From: Streptomyces sp. 549
GTDB taxonomy: Bacteria; Actinomycetota; Actinomycetes; Streptomycetales; Streptomycetaceae
Direction of reading: 5' to 3'
Length of the DNA: 64,000 nucleotides
Assembly (NCBI RefSeq): GCF_030124175.1
Contig: NZ_JASKMT010000022.1
Location: forward strand, 1-64,000
In this document: one piece after another, positions 1 through 8,492 of the stretch
Layout: each line of letters opens with the position of its first letter
How positions within the stretch are numbered: the first letter of the stretch is position 1
The notes under the pieces: model-generated
Databases searched by the model: none
What the model was told of the DNA's origin: nothing
Seen by the model: only the letters and a program-made list of their open reading frames with translations
Translations under genes and position numbers: made by a program

Positions 1-136
1 GCTTCACACACCAAAGGATGCCCAACACCAGGAAAGATCACTCAAGGTAACGAAGCACTACTAGTCCCCTCGCGACGGCGCTCCGGCCGCGGTGCACTGG
101 ATACCAAGCGAGTCAGCGGACCCGAGGAGACGCGCC

Positions 137-589
137 ATGGCCCACACCGCGGCTGACACCGCCACCGCCACCCAGTCACCGGCACCGGACATGCACAGGC
201 TGGAGGTCGCCCATGTCGACGGAAACACCTACGCCGTCGACGTACGCGGCCACCGGCTACTCGTCGACCAGCCCGAGGACACCGGCGGGCAGGGCACCGC
301 CCCCACGCCCACCGAGCTGTTCGCCGCGTCCCTGGCCACCTGCGTCGCCTTCTACGCCGGCCGATACCTGCACCGCCACGGCCTCGACCGCACCGGACTG
401 CGGGTGCGGACCGGGTTCACGATGGCCACCGACCGCCCGGCCAGGATCGACGCGGTCCACGTACAGGTCCTGCCGCCTCCCGGACTGACCGAGCAGCGCC
501 GTGCCGCCCTTCTCGCCGTCGCCTCGCACTGCACCGTCCACAACACCCTCCGGCAGCCGCCCGAGATCGTCATCGCACTGGAGCCATGA
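137..589 (+). CDS. OsmC-like peroxide/thiol reductase family protein
   Basis: This 150-residue protein has the OsmC/Ohr fold pattern. It carries the family's two reactive cysteines, Cys69 in SLATCVAFYAG and Cys132 in SHCTVHNTL. OsmC proteins reduce organic hydroperoxides in the cytosol; some subfamilies act in sulfur metabolism, and sequence alone does not choose between them. The start at 137 follows a GAGGAGA ribosome site; an in-frame upstream start at 92 lacks one. The gene ends 107 bp before a thioredoxin gene, which suggests a shared redox role. The exact substrate is unknown. Confidence 0.85.
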   Translation: MAHTAADTATATQSPAPDMHRLEVAHVDGNTYAVDVRGHRLLVDQPEDTGGQGTAPTPTELFAASLATCVAFYAGRYLHRHGLDRTGLRVRTGFTMATDRPARIDAVHVQVLPPPGLTEQRRAALLAVASHCTVHNTLRQPPEIVIALEP

Positions 590-648
590 GCGTGTCTGCC
601 CGCCCGCCGGGCCGCACGGAACAAACCCCCGGTCCGGCGTGTTGGAGC

Positions 649-668
649 CTATACCCGCAGGGGTATAG
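649..668. promoter_or_regulatory. CsoR/CstR-type operator palindrome upstream of thioredoxin
   Basis: CTATACCC-GCAG-GGGTATAG is a perfect inverted repeat 28 bp before the thioredoxin start. Alternating A/T next to runs of C and G is the pattern of CsoR-family operators (copper- or persulfide-sensing repressors). No CsoR-family gene lies in the window, so the regulator would act from elsewhere. The assignment is by motif resemblance only. Confidence 0.55.
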
Positions 669-696
669 AACTCGACCGGGAGAAGTGGAGACCGCC

Positions 697-1068
697 ATGC
701 CGACGGCTGAACTGACCAGGGACAACTTCGACGCGACCGTCACCAGCGCGGACATCGTACTGATCGACTTCTGGGCCGCCTGGTGCGGTCCCTGCCGCCG
801 GTTCGCCCCCGTCTTCGAGCAGGCCGCGGACAGGCACCCGGACATCGTCTTCGGCAAGGTCGACACCGAGGCACAGCCCGAACTCGCCGCGAGCTTCCAG
901 ATCTCCTCCATCCCCACCCTCGTGGCCGTTCGCGACAAGACCGTTCTCTACGCCCAGCCCGGCGCTCTCCCCGCCCCGGCCCTGGACGACCTCATCGCCA
1001 AGATCCGCGCTGTCGACATGGACGACGTGCGCCGACAGCTCGCGGCAGGCACCGGAGACCGGGGCTGA
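697..1068 (+). CDS. Thioredoxin
   Basis: This 123-residue cytosolic thioredoxin has the classic active site WCGPC (Cys30 and Cys33) within IDFWAAWCGPCRR, followed by the conserved cis-Pro loop SIPT. It reduces protein disulfides. The ATG at 697 was chosen because the thioredoxin fold begins directly after it; upstream in-frame codons run through the operator palindrome. It sits between an OsmC-like gene and a flavohaemoprotein gene. The upstream CsoR/CstR-like box suggests induction by copper or reactive sulfur species, which is inference. Confidence 0.9.
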   Translation: MPTAELTRDNFDATVTSADIVLIDFWAAWCGPCRRFAPVFEQAADRHPDIVFGKVDTEAQPELAASFQISSIPTLVAVRDKTVLYAQPGALPAPALDDLIAKIRAVDMDDVRRQLAAGTGDRG

Positions 1069-1215
1069 ACCGGGCGAAACGGCAAGGCCCGTCGGCAGGC
1101 AAGGCCCGTCCACATGGTCCCGCTCGGCGGGAGACGCAGGCGACATCACAAGCCGCCGAGCGCGGGCCTGCGAACCCGCGCCCGCGCCCGCGCACCGGTG
1201 CCGAGTGGCCCTCCT

Positions 1216-1255
1216 CGAGCAGGCCGATCGGCCTGCTCGGAGAGGCCGATCGGCC
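1216..1255. promoter_or_regulatory. Nested palindromes upstream of the flavohaemoprotein gene
   Basis: Positions 1216-1239 form a perfect 24-bp palindrome (half-site CGAGCAGGCCGA). A second perfect 12-bp palindrome, GGCCGATCGGCC, lies at 1244-1255, so the core GCCGATCGGC occurs twice about 22 bp apart. The site ends 74 bp before the hmp start. It could be a two-site operator for a nitrosative-stress regulator or a terminator for the thioredoxin gene. The lack of a following T-run and the repetition favour an operator. Confidence 0.5.
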
Positions 1256-1329
1256 CCTCCGATCCGGTCGGTTTCCAGCCACGATGGTGAGCACAGTTCC
1301 CCCTGTACCACCCCTTGCTGAGGAGCCCC

Positions 1330-2535
1330 ATGCTTTCGCCAGAGTCGGCCACCGTCGTCCGCGCCACCCTTCCTGCCGTCGGCGGAGCCCTGGACGAGAT
1401 CACTGAGCGCTTCTACGGCACCATGTTCGCCGAACAGCCCGAACTGCTGGACGGGTTGTTCAACCGTGGCAACCAGGCCAGCGGCGGCCAGCGGCGCGCT
1501 CTGGCCGGTTCCATCGCGGCCTTCGCCCAGGCACTGCTCACCGACCCCGACGCCCGGCCGGACGCGCTGCTGTCCCGAATAGCCCACAAGCACGCCGCAC
1601 TCGGTGTCACCGAGGACCAGTACACGGTCGTCCACAAGTACCTCTTCGGTGCCATCGCCGACGTACTCGGCGACGGCGTCACACCGGAGGTGGCCGCCGC
1701 GTGGGACGAGGTGTACTGGCTGATGGCCGGCGCCCTGATCGCCATGGAGGCACGCCTCTACCAGGAGGCCCAGGTCGACCCCCATCACCCGTGGCGGCAG
1801 TGGACGGTGGTGGAGCGGCGCGAGGAGACTCCAGACGCGGTCTCCTTCCTGCTCCGCCCCGCCGACGAGGACACCGTCCCGGCCGCCCGCGCCGGCCAGT
1901 ACGTCAGCGTCAGGGTGCGGATGGCCGACGGCGTCCACCAGGTGCGCCAGTACAGCCTGTCGGGAGCCCCCGGTGACCGGCTGCGCCGTATCACCGTCAA
2001 ACGGGTCACGAGTGTGGCCGACGCCCCCGAGGGCGAGGTCTCCAACCAGTTGCACCGCACCGCCAGGACCGGTGACGAACTCACCCTGTCCGCCCCGTTC
2101 GGCGACGTGGTCCTCGACGAGGGCGACAGCCCGCTGCTGCTGGTCTCGGCCGGCATCGGCTGCACCCCGATGGTCGGCATGCTCGAACACCTCGCAGGGA
2201 CCGGAGCCACCCGCCCGGTGACGGTCCTGCACGCCGACCGCTCCCCGTCCGGCCATGCTCTGCGTGCGGACACCCGCCGCCTCGTCGGCCGACTGCCGGG
2301 CGCCCGGGCAGAGTTCTGGTACGAGGAGGACGCCGCCACCGAACCCGGCGCCCGCACCGGCCTGATGGACCTGGAGGGACTGGATCTTCCCGCCGACGCC
2401 GAGGTCTACCTGTGCGGCTCGCTGCCCTTCATGCGAGCCGTCCGCACCCAGCTGCTCCAGGCGGGCGTCCCCGCCCGCCACATCCGCTACGAGGTCTTCG
2501 GCCCCGACCTGTGGCTGGCCCACACGGAGGGCTGA
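1330..2535 (+). CDS. hmp: Flavohaemoprotein, nitric oxide dioxygenase
   Basis: This 401-residue protein has an N-terminal globin domain (about 1-140) and a C-terminal ferredoxin-NADP reductase-type domain (about 150-400). The globin part has B10 Tyr29, a likely distal Gln in NQASGGQ and the proximal His88 in RIAHKH. The reductase part shows the FAD motif RQYSLS, the nucleotide loop SAGIGCTPM and the C-terminal CGSLPFM. Such enzymes oxidise NO to nitrate using O2 and NAD(P)H. The ATG at 1330 follows TGAGGAG. The palindromes at 1216-1255 are the likely control region. Confidence 0.93.
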   Translation: MLSPESATVVRATLPAVGGALDEITERFYGTMFAEQPELLDGLFNRGNQASGGQRRALAGSIAAFAQALLTDPDARPDALLSRIAHKHAALGVTEDQYTVVHKYLFGAIADVLGDGVTPEVAAAWDEVYWLMAGALIAMEARLYQEAQVDPHHPWRQWTVVERREETPDAVSFLLRPADEDTVPAARAGQYVSVRVRMADGVHQVRQYSLSGAPGDRLRRITVKRVTSVADAPEGEVSNQLHRTARTGDELTLSAPFGDVVLDEGDSPLLLVSAGIGCTPMVGMLEHLAGTGATRPVTVLHADRSPSGHALRADTRRLVGRLPGARAEFWYEEDAATEPGARTGLMDLEGLDLPADAEVYLCGSLPFMRAVRTQLLQAGVPARHIRYEVFGPDLWLAHTEG

Positions 2536-3202
2536 GCCCGGGCGTCGCAGGGCCCCCGCACCTCGGGCACGGGGGCATGTACCCCCTCGGGGATACGCCT
2601 TGCGGACACTCCCTGAACGATGCACCCGCCACAACCGGCGGTCGCAGGGCCGCACGACTGGGCCGGGATGTGCCGCAGACGACGAACACCGGCCGCGTCG
2701 CGGACGGCGGACGGAACCTGGCAACGAGCACGTGCTCCTGCCGCCCCCGCGCCCACAGAAAGGCCTCCCCGCCTACGACGATGGCCATGGAGTCCGGCCG
2801 GTCGCTGAAGGGCCGTGCCTCCACTCCAGGAAGATCGTGCTCAAGGTGCCCGCCGGTACGGACGTTGGAGCCGTTCTCCGGGCCGCCGATGCAGAACTCG
2901 ACGGACGATCCGTTCCTGCCGCGGAACTCACCGCTGATCCGCATCGCCACCTCGCAGCCCAGGTCCTGGGCCAGCACGGCGGCCTGGACCATGGCCTGAA
3001 CGTCGTGTTGTGCGGCCACCCCGGGCCGGTCCCACTTGTGGTTCATGACGATGACGCACGTCTCACCGGGCCGCATGCCGAAGAACTGTGCCTTCCGGCG
3101 CAGTGCACGCGCGTTTCCGCCGCGCTGCCACGGCCAGACGAACACCGCGCTGATCATGCTGGTGAGCAATCCGATCGCCACGTTCAGCGTGACCCCCGCC
3201 AC
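2429..3202 (-). pseudogene. Membrane-anchored hypothetical protein, probably 3'-truncated
   Basis: The frame starts at GTG 3202 behind GGAGGGGG. It encodes one N-terminal membrane helix (VTLNVAIGLLTSMISAVFVW), then a cytosolic domain with motifs such as MNHKWDRPG, GEFRGRNGSSVEF and MAIVVGGEAFLWARG. It looks like a conserved streptomycete protein up to about residue 177 (VFVVCG, near 2671). After that the composition turns to Pro/Arg/Gly-rich sequence that runs antisense into the hmp 3' end. I infer that the true C-terminus was lost by a rearrangement near 2600-2670. I do not recognise the function. Confidence 0.45.
2579..2596. promoter_or_regulatory. Second CsoR/CstR-like box, without a downstream gene
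   Basis: GTACCCCCTCGGGGATAC is a near-palindrome of the same class as the box at 649-668. It lies 44 bp after the hmp stop and is not followed by any convincing gene on either strand. It may be the promoter remnant of a lost gene, or a CG-rich sequence of no function. Confidence 0.35.
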
Positions 3203-3480
3203 CACCGACCCCCTCCGTCGCCCCACCCTCCGATGTCTTCGGTCCACTGGCCGGAGTTGTGATGCGACGTCATTCTCCCCGCTCGGACGGGCGGCCGGAA
3301 GCACACACTTCCCGTCAGGGCACCTGAGCGCGACAATATGCTGGGGGCATACCCGTTCTCGCGCGGCGAGCGGCATGTGCGGCCACAGCCCGGCAGACCG
3401 TCTTGCCGCCCGCCGAAGTGGCCTGATGTGATGGCACATCGGGGGCCGACAAGGCTGGGGACGTCGGAGGGGTGCGTTTC

Positions 3481-6400
3481 ATGGGCGAGGGAACTGCGGA
3501 GAACGGAGCGCGGTTTCGCATTCTGGGCTCGTTCGAATGCTGGGACGGACCGGACCGCGTCCGGGTGGGTGGCCCCGTACACGAAAGGGTGCTGGTCACC
3601 CTGCTGTTGGAACCTCAACGCGTACTCCCCGTCTTCCGGCTGGTGGAAGCCGTCTGGGATGACAACGCGCCTGCCACCGCTGCCCACCAGGTGCGCAAGG
3701 CGGTTGCCGAGTTGCGGCAACGCATTCCCGACGGACGGAACCTGATCGTCACCGAGGGTCCGGGGTACCGAGCGTTGACCACGCTCGAGCAGGTGGACCT
3801 GAGCCGGTTCACCGAGGGGTTGAGACAAGCCAGGGAGGCGACCGCTGCCGGACAGGGCTCGTACGCTGCCACGGCACTGCGTGAGGCACTCGACCTGTGG
3901 CGGGGCCCGCTCCTGTCCGGCAGCGGCGGCTCCGTACTCAGCGCGGCTTCCGCAGCGCTGGAGGAACGACGACTGACCGCCGTCGAGCAGCTCTTCGATC
4001 TACGCCTCGCCGCAGGCGAGACCGGCGAACTCGTCGGTGAGTTAAGAGAGTTCATCGAGGCGAACCCGCTTCGCGAGACGCTGCGCGGACAGCTCATGCT
4101 CGCCCTATTCCGGTCCGGACGACAGGCCGAGGCGCTTGAGGAGTTCACCAAGGTCCGCGAGTTCCTGGTCGACGAACTCGGCATCGGCCCCGGCGACGCC
4201 CTCACCGACCTGCACCACGCCATCCTGCGCAACAGCCCCGAGCTCGCCGCCCCGGCCCAGGCCGCCGGTCCCACACCGCTCACCCCGGAGGGCTCGCCCT
4301 CCACCCTCCCCTACGACCTGGGCGACTTCACCGGCCGCCAGGAGGAGGTCCGCCAGTTGCTCGGGTACGTGGAGGAGGCGCCCGGCGCCGGACCGCTCAT
4401 CGTCGCCATCGACGGCATGGGCGGCAGCGGCAAGACCTCCCTCGCCGTACGCGCCGCCCATCAGCTCACCGACCGCTACCCGGACGCCCAACTCCACATC
4501 GACCTGCGCGGGTTCACGCCGGGCGAACAGCCGCTCAGTGCCGGGGCGGCTGCCGAGGCGCTGCTGCGCATGCTCGGAGCCCCCGGCGACCGCATCCCCG
4601 ACGACGCCGAGGGCCGCATCGCCCTGTGGCGGCGCACCATGGGCTCCCGCCGGATGATCCTGCTGCTCGACAACGCCGTGGACGAGTCCCAGATCAGACC
4701 GCTCCTCGCATCCCCCACCCAATCCCTCGTCCTGGTCACCAGCCGCGCCCTGCTCGTGGACCTGGACGCCGCGCACACCGTCTCCCTCGGCGTCATGCCT
4801 CCGCACGACAGCGTCGCCCTCATCGAAGGCGTCCTCGGCAACGCCCGTGCGCGCGCCGAGCCCGAGGCGGTCGCGCAGCTCGCCGAGCTCTGCGGCCATC
4901 TGCCGCTCGCCCTGCGCATCGCCGCCGCCCGGCTGCGCAAGCGTCCCCGCTGGACCGTCCGCTACCTCGTGGACCGGCTCCGTGACGACGCCCACCGGCT
5001 GGCCGAGCTCAGTTCCGGCGAGCGCAGTGTCGAGGTGACCCTGCGGCTGTCCTACGAAGGTCTGCCGGCCGAGACCCGGGAGGCGTTCCGGCTGCTGGGC
5101 CAGCACCCCGGGGCCGAGATCGAGGTGTACGCGGCCGGAGCCCTGCTCGACAAACGGGCGCGGGACGCGGAGGACGTGCTGGAGTACCTCCTCGACATGC
5201 ACCTGTTGCAACAGCACGAGACCGGTCGGTACGCCTTCCACGACCTGGTTCGAAGCTTCGCCCAGAACCTCTCGCGCGTCAGCGGCCGCCCTTCCCCGGA
5301 AACCGGGGGCGGGGACGCGGGGGCGGGCGACGAGGAGGCTGCTCGCGCCGTACGCCGCCTCCTCGACTTCGCGCTCAGCGCCACCGACGTGGCCTGCGAC
5401 CTCCTCTTCCCCGGACGGGTCCGGATCCGCCGCCCCGCGCACCAGCCGCCTGCGGAGCTCCCGCCGCTGAAAACCCCCGAGCAGGCCCGGGAGTGGCTGG
5501 AGCGAGAGCAGGACTCGCTGCTGGCTGCCGTCTTCCTCGCGTTCCGCTGGGAACTGGACACGCATGTCGGGCTGCTCGCCGCCAACGTTGCCTTTCCGCT
5601 GGACCTTCGCGGACGCCTGGAGGAATTCCGGGAGTTGAGCCGCACCGCCGTCACCGCTTCCCGCAGGCTCGGCGATCCGGGGCTGCTGCGGCTGAGTCTG
5701 TCGAACCTCGCCGTCGCCTGCTGGAAGCTTGGCCGCTTCGAGGAGGGCATGGAGGTTTCGGAGGAGGCGTTCGGCCTGGCCGTCGACCTCGCCGACCGGC
5801 GCGGCGAGGCCAAGGACACCGGCGTCCTCGGTCTCCTGCTCAGCGCGCTGGGGCGGTACGCCGAGGCACTGCCCCGTCTGGAGCAGTCCATCGCGATCAA
5901 GCGGGAGCTCGGTGCGGAGCGCGCCGAGGCCGAATCGCTCACCAACCTCAGCAACCTGTACGCCGAATGCGGCCGTTTCCCCGAAGCCGTGGAGGCCGCC
6001 ACTCGCGCCGTCACGCTGTCCCGCGGTATCGGAGCGGTCGACAAGGAGGTGGAGGGCCTCACCGATCTGGCGGTCGCCCGGCTCGGCCTGGGCTCGGTGG
6101 GCGAGGCCGCCGATCTGCTGCGCAGGGCCCGCAAGCTGGCCCTGGACGTCGTGTCGCCCGCCGACATGTCCCTGCTGCTCGCCCTGTCCGCCGAGGCCGC
6201 CGACCGGCTCGGCGACAGCGGCCAGGCCGCCGCGTGGGCGGAGTCGGCGCTCCGGGTCGCCGACCTGAGCGGCGCGCCGATGCGGGAGGCCGCGGTCAGC
6301 AACATCGTCGGCCGGCTGCACGCCCGTAGCGGTGGGTACTCCCGCGCCCTCGAACTCCACCAGCGGGCCCAGCGTGCGGCATCCGGCGTGGGTTACCGCA

Positions 6401-6537
6401 TCGAGGAGGCACGCGCCCTGGCCGGCATGGCCCACGCGCTGGAACACCTCGGCGAACACGAGTCCGCTCGGGTCCACAGGTCCACGGCGGACGAGGCGTT
6501 CGACGCGATGGGGATCCCCACAGGGCGGAGGGCCTGA
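3481..6537 (+). CDS. SARP-family regulator with NB-ARC and TPR domains (AfsR-like)
   Basis: This 1018-residue regulator has an N-terminal winged-helix DNA-binding domain (about 10-95). A bacterial transcriptional activator domain follows (to about 255, ending in VREFLVDELGIGPGDAL), then an NTPase domain with Walker A DGMGGSGKTS near residue 312 and Walker B-like RMILLLDNA. A long C-terminal TPR array spans about 690-1000. This is the AfsR architecture: a STAND ATPase that activates secondary-metabolite promoters by binding direct heptamer repeats. ATG 3481 has GGAGGGG at 8-bp spacing; the GTG at 3472 has none. Arrays of 11-bp-spaced heptamers at 8493-8584 and 12123-12151 make it the likely pathway activator of the neighbouring cluster. 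Confidence 0.9.
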   Translation: MGEGTAENGARFRILGSFECWDGPDRVRVGGPVHERVLVTLLLEPQRVLPVFRLVEAVWDDNAPATAAHQVRKAVAELRQRIPDGRNLIVTEGPGYRALTTLEQVDLSRFTEGLRQAREATAAGQGSYAATALREALDLWRGPLLSGSGGSVLSAASAALEERRLTAVEQLFDLRLAAGETGELVGELREFIEANPLRETLRGQLMLALFRSGRQAEALEEFTKVREFLVDELGIGPGDALTDLHHAILRNSPELAAPAQAAGPTPLTPEGSPSTLPYDLGDFTGRQEEVRQLLGYVEEAPGAGPLIVAIDGMGGSGKTSLAVRAAHQLTDRYPDAQLHIDLRGFTPGEQPLSAGAAAEALLRMLGAPGDRIPDDAEGRIALWRRTMGSRRMILLLDNAVDESQIRPLLASPTQSLVLVTSRALLVDLDAAHTVSLGVMPPHDSVALIEGVLGNARARAEPEAVAQLAELCGHLPLALRIAAARLRKRPRWTVRYLVDRLRDDAHRLAELSSGERSVEVTLRLSYEGLPAETREAFRLLGQHPGAEIEVYAAGALLDKRARDAEDVLEYLLDMHLLQQHETGRYAFHDLVRSFAQNLSRVSGRPSPETGGGDAGAGDEEAARAVRRLLDFALSATDVACDLLFPGRVRIRRPAHQPPAELPPLKTPEQAREWLEREQDSLLAAVFLAFRWELDTHVGLLAANVAFPLDLRGRLEEFRELSRTAVTASRRLGDPGLLRLSLSNLAVACWKLGRFEEGMEVSEEAFGLAVDLADRRGEAKDTGVLGLLLSALGRYAEALPRLEQSIAIKRELGAERAEAESLTNLSNLYAECGRFPEAVEAATRAVTLSRGIGAVDKEVEGLTDLAVARLGLGSVGEAADLLRRARKLALDVVSPADMSLLLALSAEAADRLGDSGQAAAWAESALRVADLSGAPMREAAVSNIVGRLHARSGGYSRALELHQRAQRAASGVGYRIEEARALAGMAHALEHLGEHESARVHRSTADEAFDAMGIPTGRRA

Positions 6538-6694
6538 ACGGTTCCGCGCCGCCGGGACGTTCACACACACCGGCCTTCCGGCACGTCCCTCATCAACGCG
6601 GACGCGCCGATGCCCCGATCCCGTGCGGGGAGCGGGGCATCCGGATGACGAGGGTACGGGGAACGAGGTCGGGGACCTCGACGGAGGCGGGAGC

Positions 6695-6913
6695 TCAGTT
6701 GGGGCCCTCACCGGAATCGGGAGCGGCGTTCGGCCCCTCACCCCGCATCGGAGTCACGTTGGGGCCCTCACCGTCGTTCGTCCCCGGATGCGGGGTGGCC
6801 GCGAGGGCGTGTGCGGTTCGGTCCGTCGTGTCCGCCGCGGCGGCGCTGCCCGCCCCCAGCGCAAGGACGGCTGCCGTGAGGATTCCCGCAATCGTCAACA
6901 CCGTGTTCCGCAT
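6695..6913 (-). CDS. Small secreted peptide with GEGPN repeats
   Basis: This 72-residue product has a clear signal peptide (basic MRN, hydrophobic VLTIAGILTAAVLALG, cleavage after GSAAAA). The predicted mature part of about 45 residues carries GEGPN three times, spaced by VTPMR and AAPDS, and ends exactly on the third repeat. I do not recognise a family. The start at 6913 gives a normal signal peptide; an upstream in-frame start would hide it. It lies between the SARP regulator and the biosynthetic genes. It could be an exported signal, a structural peptide, or unrelated to the cluster. Confidence 0.6.
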   Translation of the reverse strand: MRNTVLTIAGILTAAVLALGAGSAAAADTTDRTAHALAATPHPGTNDGEGPNVTPMRGEGPNAAPDSGEGPN

Positions 6914-7016
6914 CTGATTTCCCGCTTTCCGGAATCGTCCTGCCTGGGCTTTCCTGCTGACAGAGACGACTTTCACGGAATCCGCTCCCGACCCGTTCCG
7001 CTTCCGCTACCCGCCC

Positions 7017-7044
7017 TTCCCGCCGGGCGGGAACGGAGCGGGAA
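7017..7044. repeat. Palindrome and two 11-bp-spaced GCGGGAA heptamers
   Basis: TTCCCGCC-G-GGCGGGAA (7017-7033) is a perfect inverted repeat. GCGGGAA recurs exactly 11 bp apart at 7027 and 7038. The heptamer matches the arrays in front of the biosynthetic operons, but here the direct repeats point away from the only downstream start (the peptide gene at 6913). Its role is therefore uncertain. Confidence 0.4.
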
Positions 7045-7095
7045 ACTCCACCCCCGACGCCGAAGGGCGCCGGGAACGCGCCAGGAACACAGGTG

Positions 7096-7132
7096 CGCGA
7101 AGGGCCCGCCACAGCGTGGCGGGCCCTTCGCG
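7096..7132 (-). terminator. Terminator after the ATP-grasp gene
   Basis: A perfect 17-bp stem (arm CGCGAAGGGCCCGCCAC) with a 3-nt loop lies 24 bp past the stop of the minus-strand ATP-grasp gene. It would end the tautomerase-ATP-grasp transcript and separate it from the small peptide gene. Confidence 0.8.
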
Positions 7133-7156
7133 AGGTGGAGAGGTGGAGAGCTGCGG

Positions 7157-8134
7157 TCAGGCTGCCAGGCAGTCGCTGACCGCAGCCGTGCGGACCGCTA
7201 GCTCGGCGGAGGTGAGGGCGGTGAGCAGGGCGTGCCCGTCCCGCACCTCCCTCACGCCCGGAAGCGCCGTGATGCCCTCCGGCACGTTGTGCGGATCGGG
7301 CAGCGGGACGGCCGCGGCACATCCGACCAGCGTCGGCGCCTCCAAGGGCTTGCCCAACAGCGCGCGCACCAGTTCCCGTTCCGACACCAGTCCCGTGGTC
7401 AGCTCGATCAGCCGGGATGTCGGCCAACTGGTCTGCCGAGTGAGGGTGTTGATGATGCGAGGTCCCTGGGCGGTGAGCGCGATGCGGGTGAAGGCGTCAC
7501 CGAACTCGTAGCCGGCGAGGTCGAGCAGTCCAGTGGCCAGGGCGCGGATCTCCGCCTCTTCCAGCCGGGTGAGCGGCGCGGGAAAGGTCTGGAGGGGGGC
7601 GCCTCCGCGTACCGTGTCGACGGCGCCGGCCCCTGACGCCGACCCGGCGGACGTCCCGTCCGCTCCCGTGAAGCGCAGTTCGACGATGCCGGTGACCCTG
7701 TGCATCCCTTCCGCCGTCAACGTCTCCACGCCGTACTCGATGTGGTTCGGCTGCGGCTCTTCCCGGTGCCCGGTGGGCAGCGCGACCGCCTCCCACTGGG
7801 GGCCGCTGAGTGTCAGCAGGCTCCGAATCCGTGACGGGTCGGCGAGCAGCCGGGCCGAGGCGGCCGGGTTGGGGGACAGCCCCATTTGTTCGGCCGTCTC
7901 CAGTACGGCGGCCAGAGTGCTCGCCTCGCCGCAGGCGATCAGCCTGCTCACCCGGTGGGTGCGGGCGGTCCGTGCGAGGTGCTCGCGGAGCACCTCGTCC
8001 GGGAAGCCGGTCACGTCGGTGACGGTGAGGACGTGGAAGCCGGCCTCCGTCGCCTCCGCCACCATCCGGGGCGACGGGGAGACGAGAAGGAGATGCCGCG
8101 GATCCGGGCGACCGGGTCCGACGGGTGACGTCAT
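7157..8134 (-). CDS. Compact ATP-grasp-like ligase
   Basis: This 325-residue protein resembles carboxylate-amine ligases of the ATP-grasp superfamily. It has a Rossmann-like N-terminus (HLLLVSPSPRMVAEA), the linker motif MGLSPNPAASARLLADPSRIRSLL region typical of these enzymes, a strand HIEYGVETLTAEG, and a C-terminal block ending in TGLVSERELVRALLGKP. It is shorter than the usual 400 or more residues, so parts of the ATP-binding lobes are reduced. Its ATG overlaps the tautomerase stop as ATGA, so the two are translationally coupled. In this cluster it would form an amide or close a ring, which is inference from family and context. Confidence 0.65.
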   Translation of the reverse strand: MTSPVGPGRPDPRHLLLVSPSPRMVAEATEAGFHVLTVTDVTGFPDEVLREHLARTARTHRVSRLIACGEASTLAAVLETAEQMGLSPNPAASARLLADPSRIRSLLTLSGPQWEAVALPTGHREEPQPNHIEYGVETLTAEGMHRVTGIVELRFTGADGTSAGSASGAGAVDTVRGGAPLQTFPAPLTRLEEAEIRALATGLLDLAGYEFGDAFTRIALTAQGPRIINTLTRQTSWPTSRLIELTTGLVSERELVRALLGKPLEAPTLVGCAAAVPLPDPHNVPEGITALPGVREVRDGHALLTALTSAELAVRTAAVSDCLAA

Positions 8135-8367
8135 GTCTGTCCCCCCGCGTCCTGCGGGGCGGTCGTCGCGGTGGCACCGGTCTGCCACACGTCGGCGAGA
8201 ACGCCGCCCTTCCCCCAGTGACCGGGGTCGACATCCCGCACGATGACGGTGACGGCGTCCTCGGGGCACCCAGCTATACGGGACACGCAGGCGGTCAGTT
8301 CACCGACCAGTTCCTGGCGTTGTGCGCGGTCGTTCCCTTTCCACCAGTCGACGGAAATCACGGGCAT
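8131..8367 (-). CDS. 4-oxalocrotonate tautomerase-family protein
   Basis: This 78-residue protein starts MPVISVDWWKG, so the mature protein exposes the catalytic N-terminal Pro1 of the tautomerase superfamily. The rest (RQELVGELTACVSRIAG, VTVIVRDVDPGHWGKGG) follows the 4-OT pattern of about 62 residues, with a short C-terminal tail. It would catalyse keto-enol tautomerisation of a small acid. The start follows AGAGGAG. It is the first gene of a two-gene minus-strand operon and overlaps the ATP-grasp gene by four bases. The tautomerase array of heptamers at 8493-8532 lies upstream. Confidence 0.85.
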   Translation of the reverse strand: MPVISVDWWKGNDRAQRQELVGELTACVSRIAGCPEDAVTVIVRDVDPGHWGKGGVLADVWQTGATATTAPQDAGGQT

Positions 8368-8492
8368 GAGGGCTCCTCTGCTCGACATCGGGTGAGTCGA
8401 TGTGCGGTGGCGCCGGTGCACACCGGCGGGGCGGCGCACCGGAGAGTCGGTGAGCGGCGGGGGTGATGCTCCGGCGAGTGTGGAGGCGGCCG

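Noticed and set aside
649..2724. Long minus-strand open frame of 691 codons
   Set aside because: It is antisense to thioredoxin and the flavohaemoprotein, has no family motifs, and exists because high-GC third positions remove stop codons.
4105..6741. Long minus-strand open frame of 878 codons opposite the SARP gene
   Set aside because: Antisense shadow of a gene with clear domains; composition is Gly/Val/Gln-rich without motifs.
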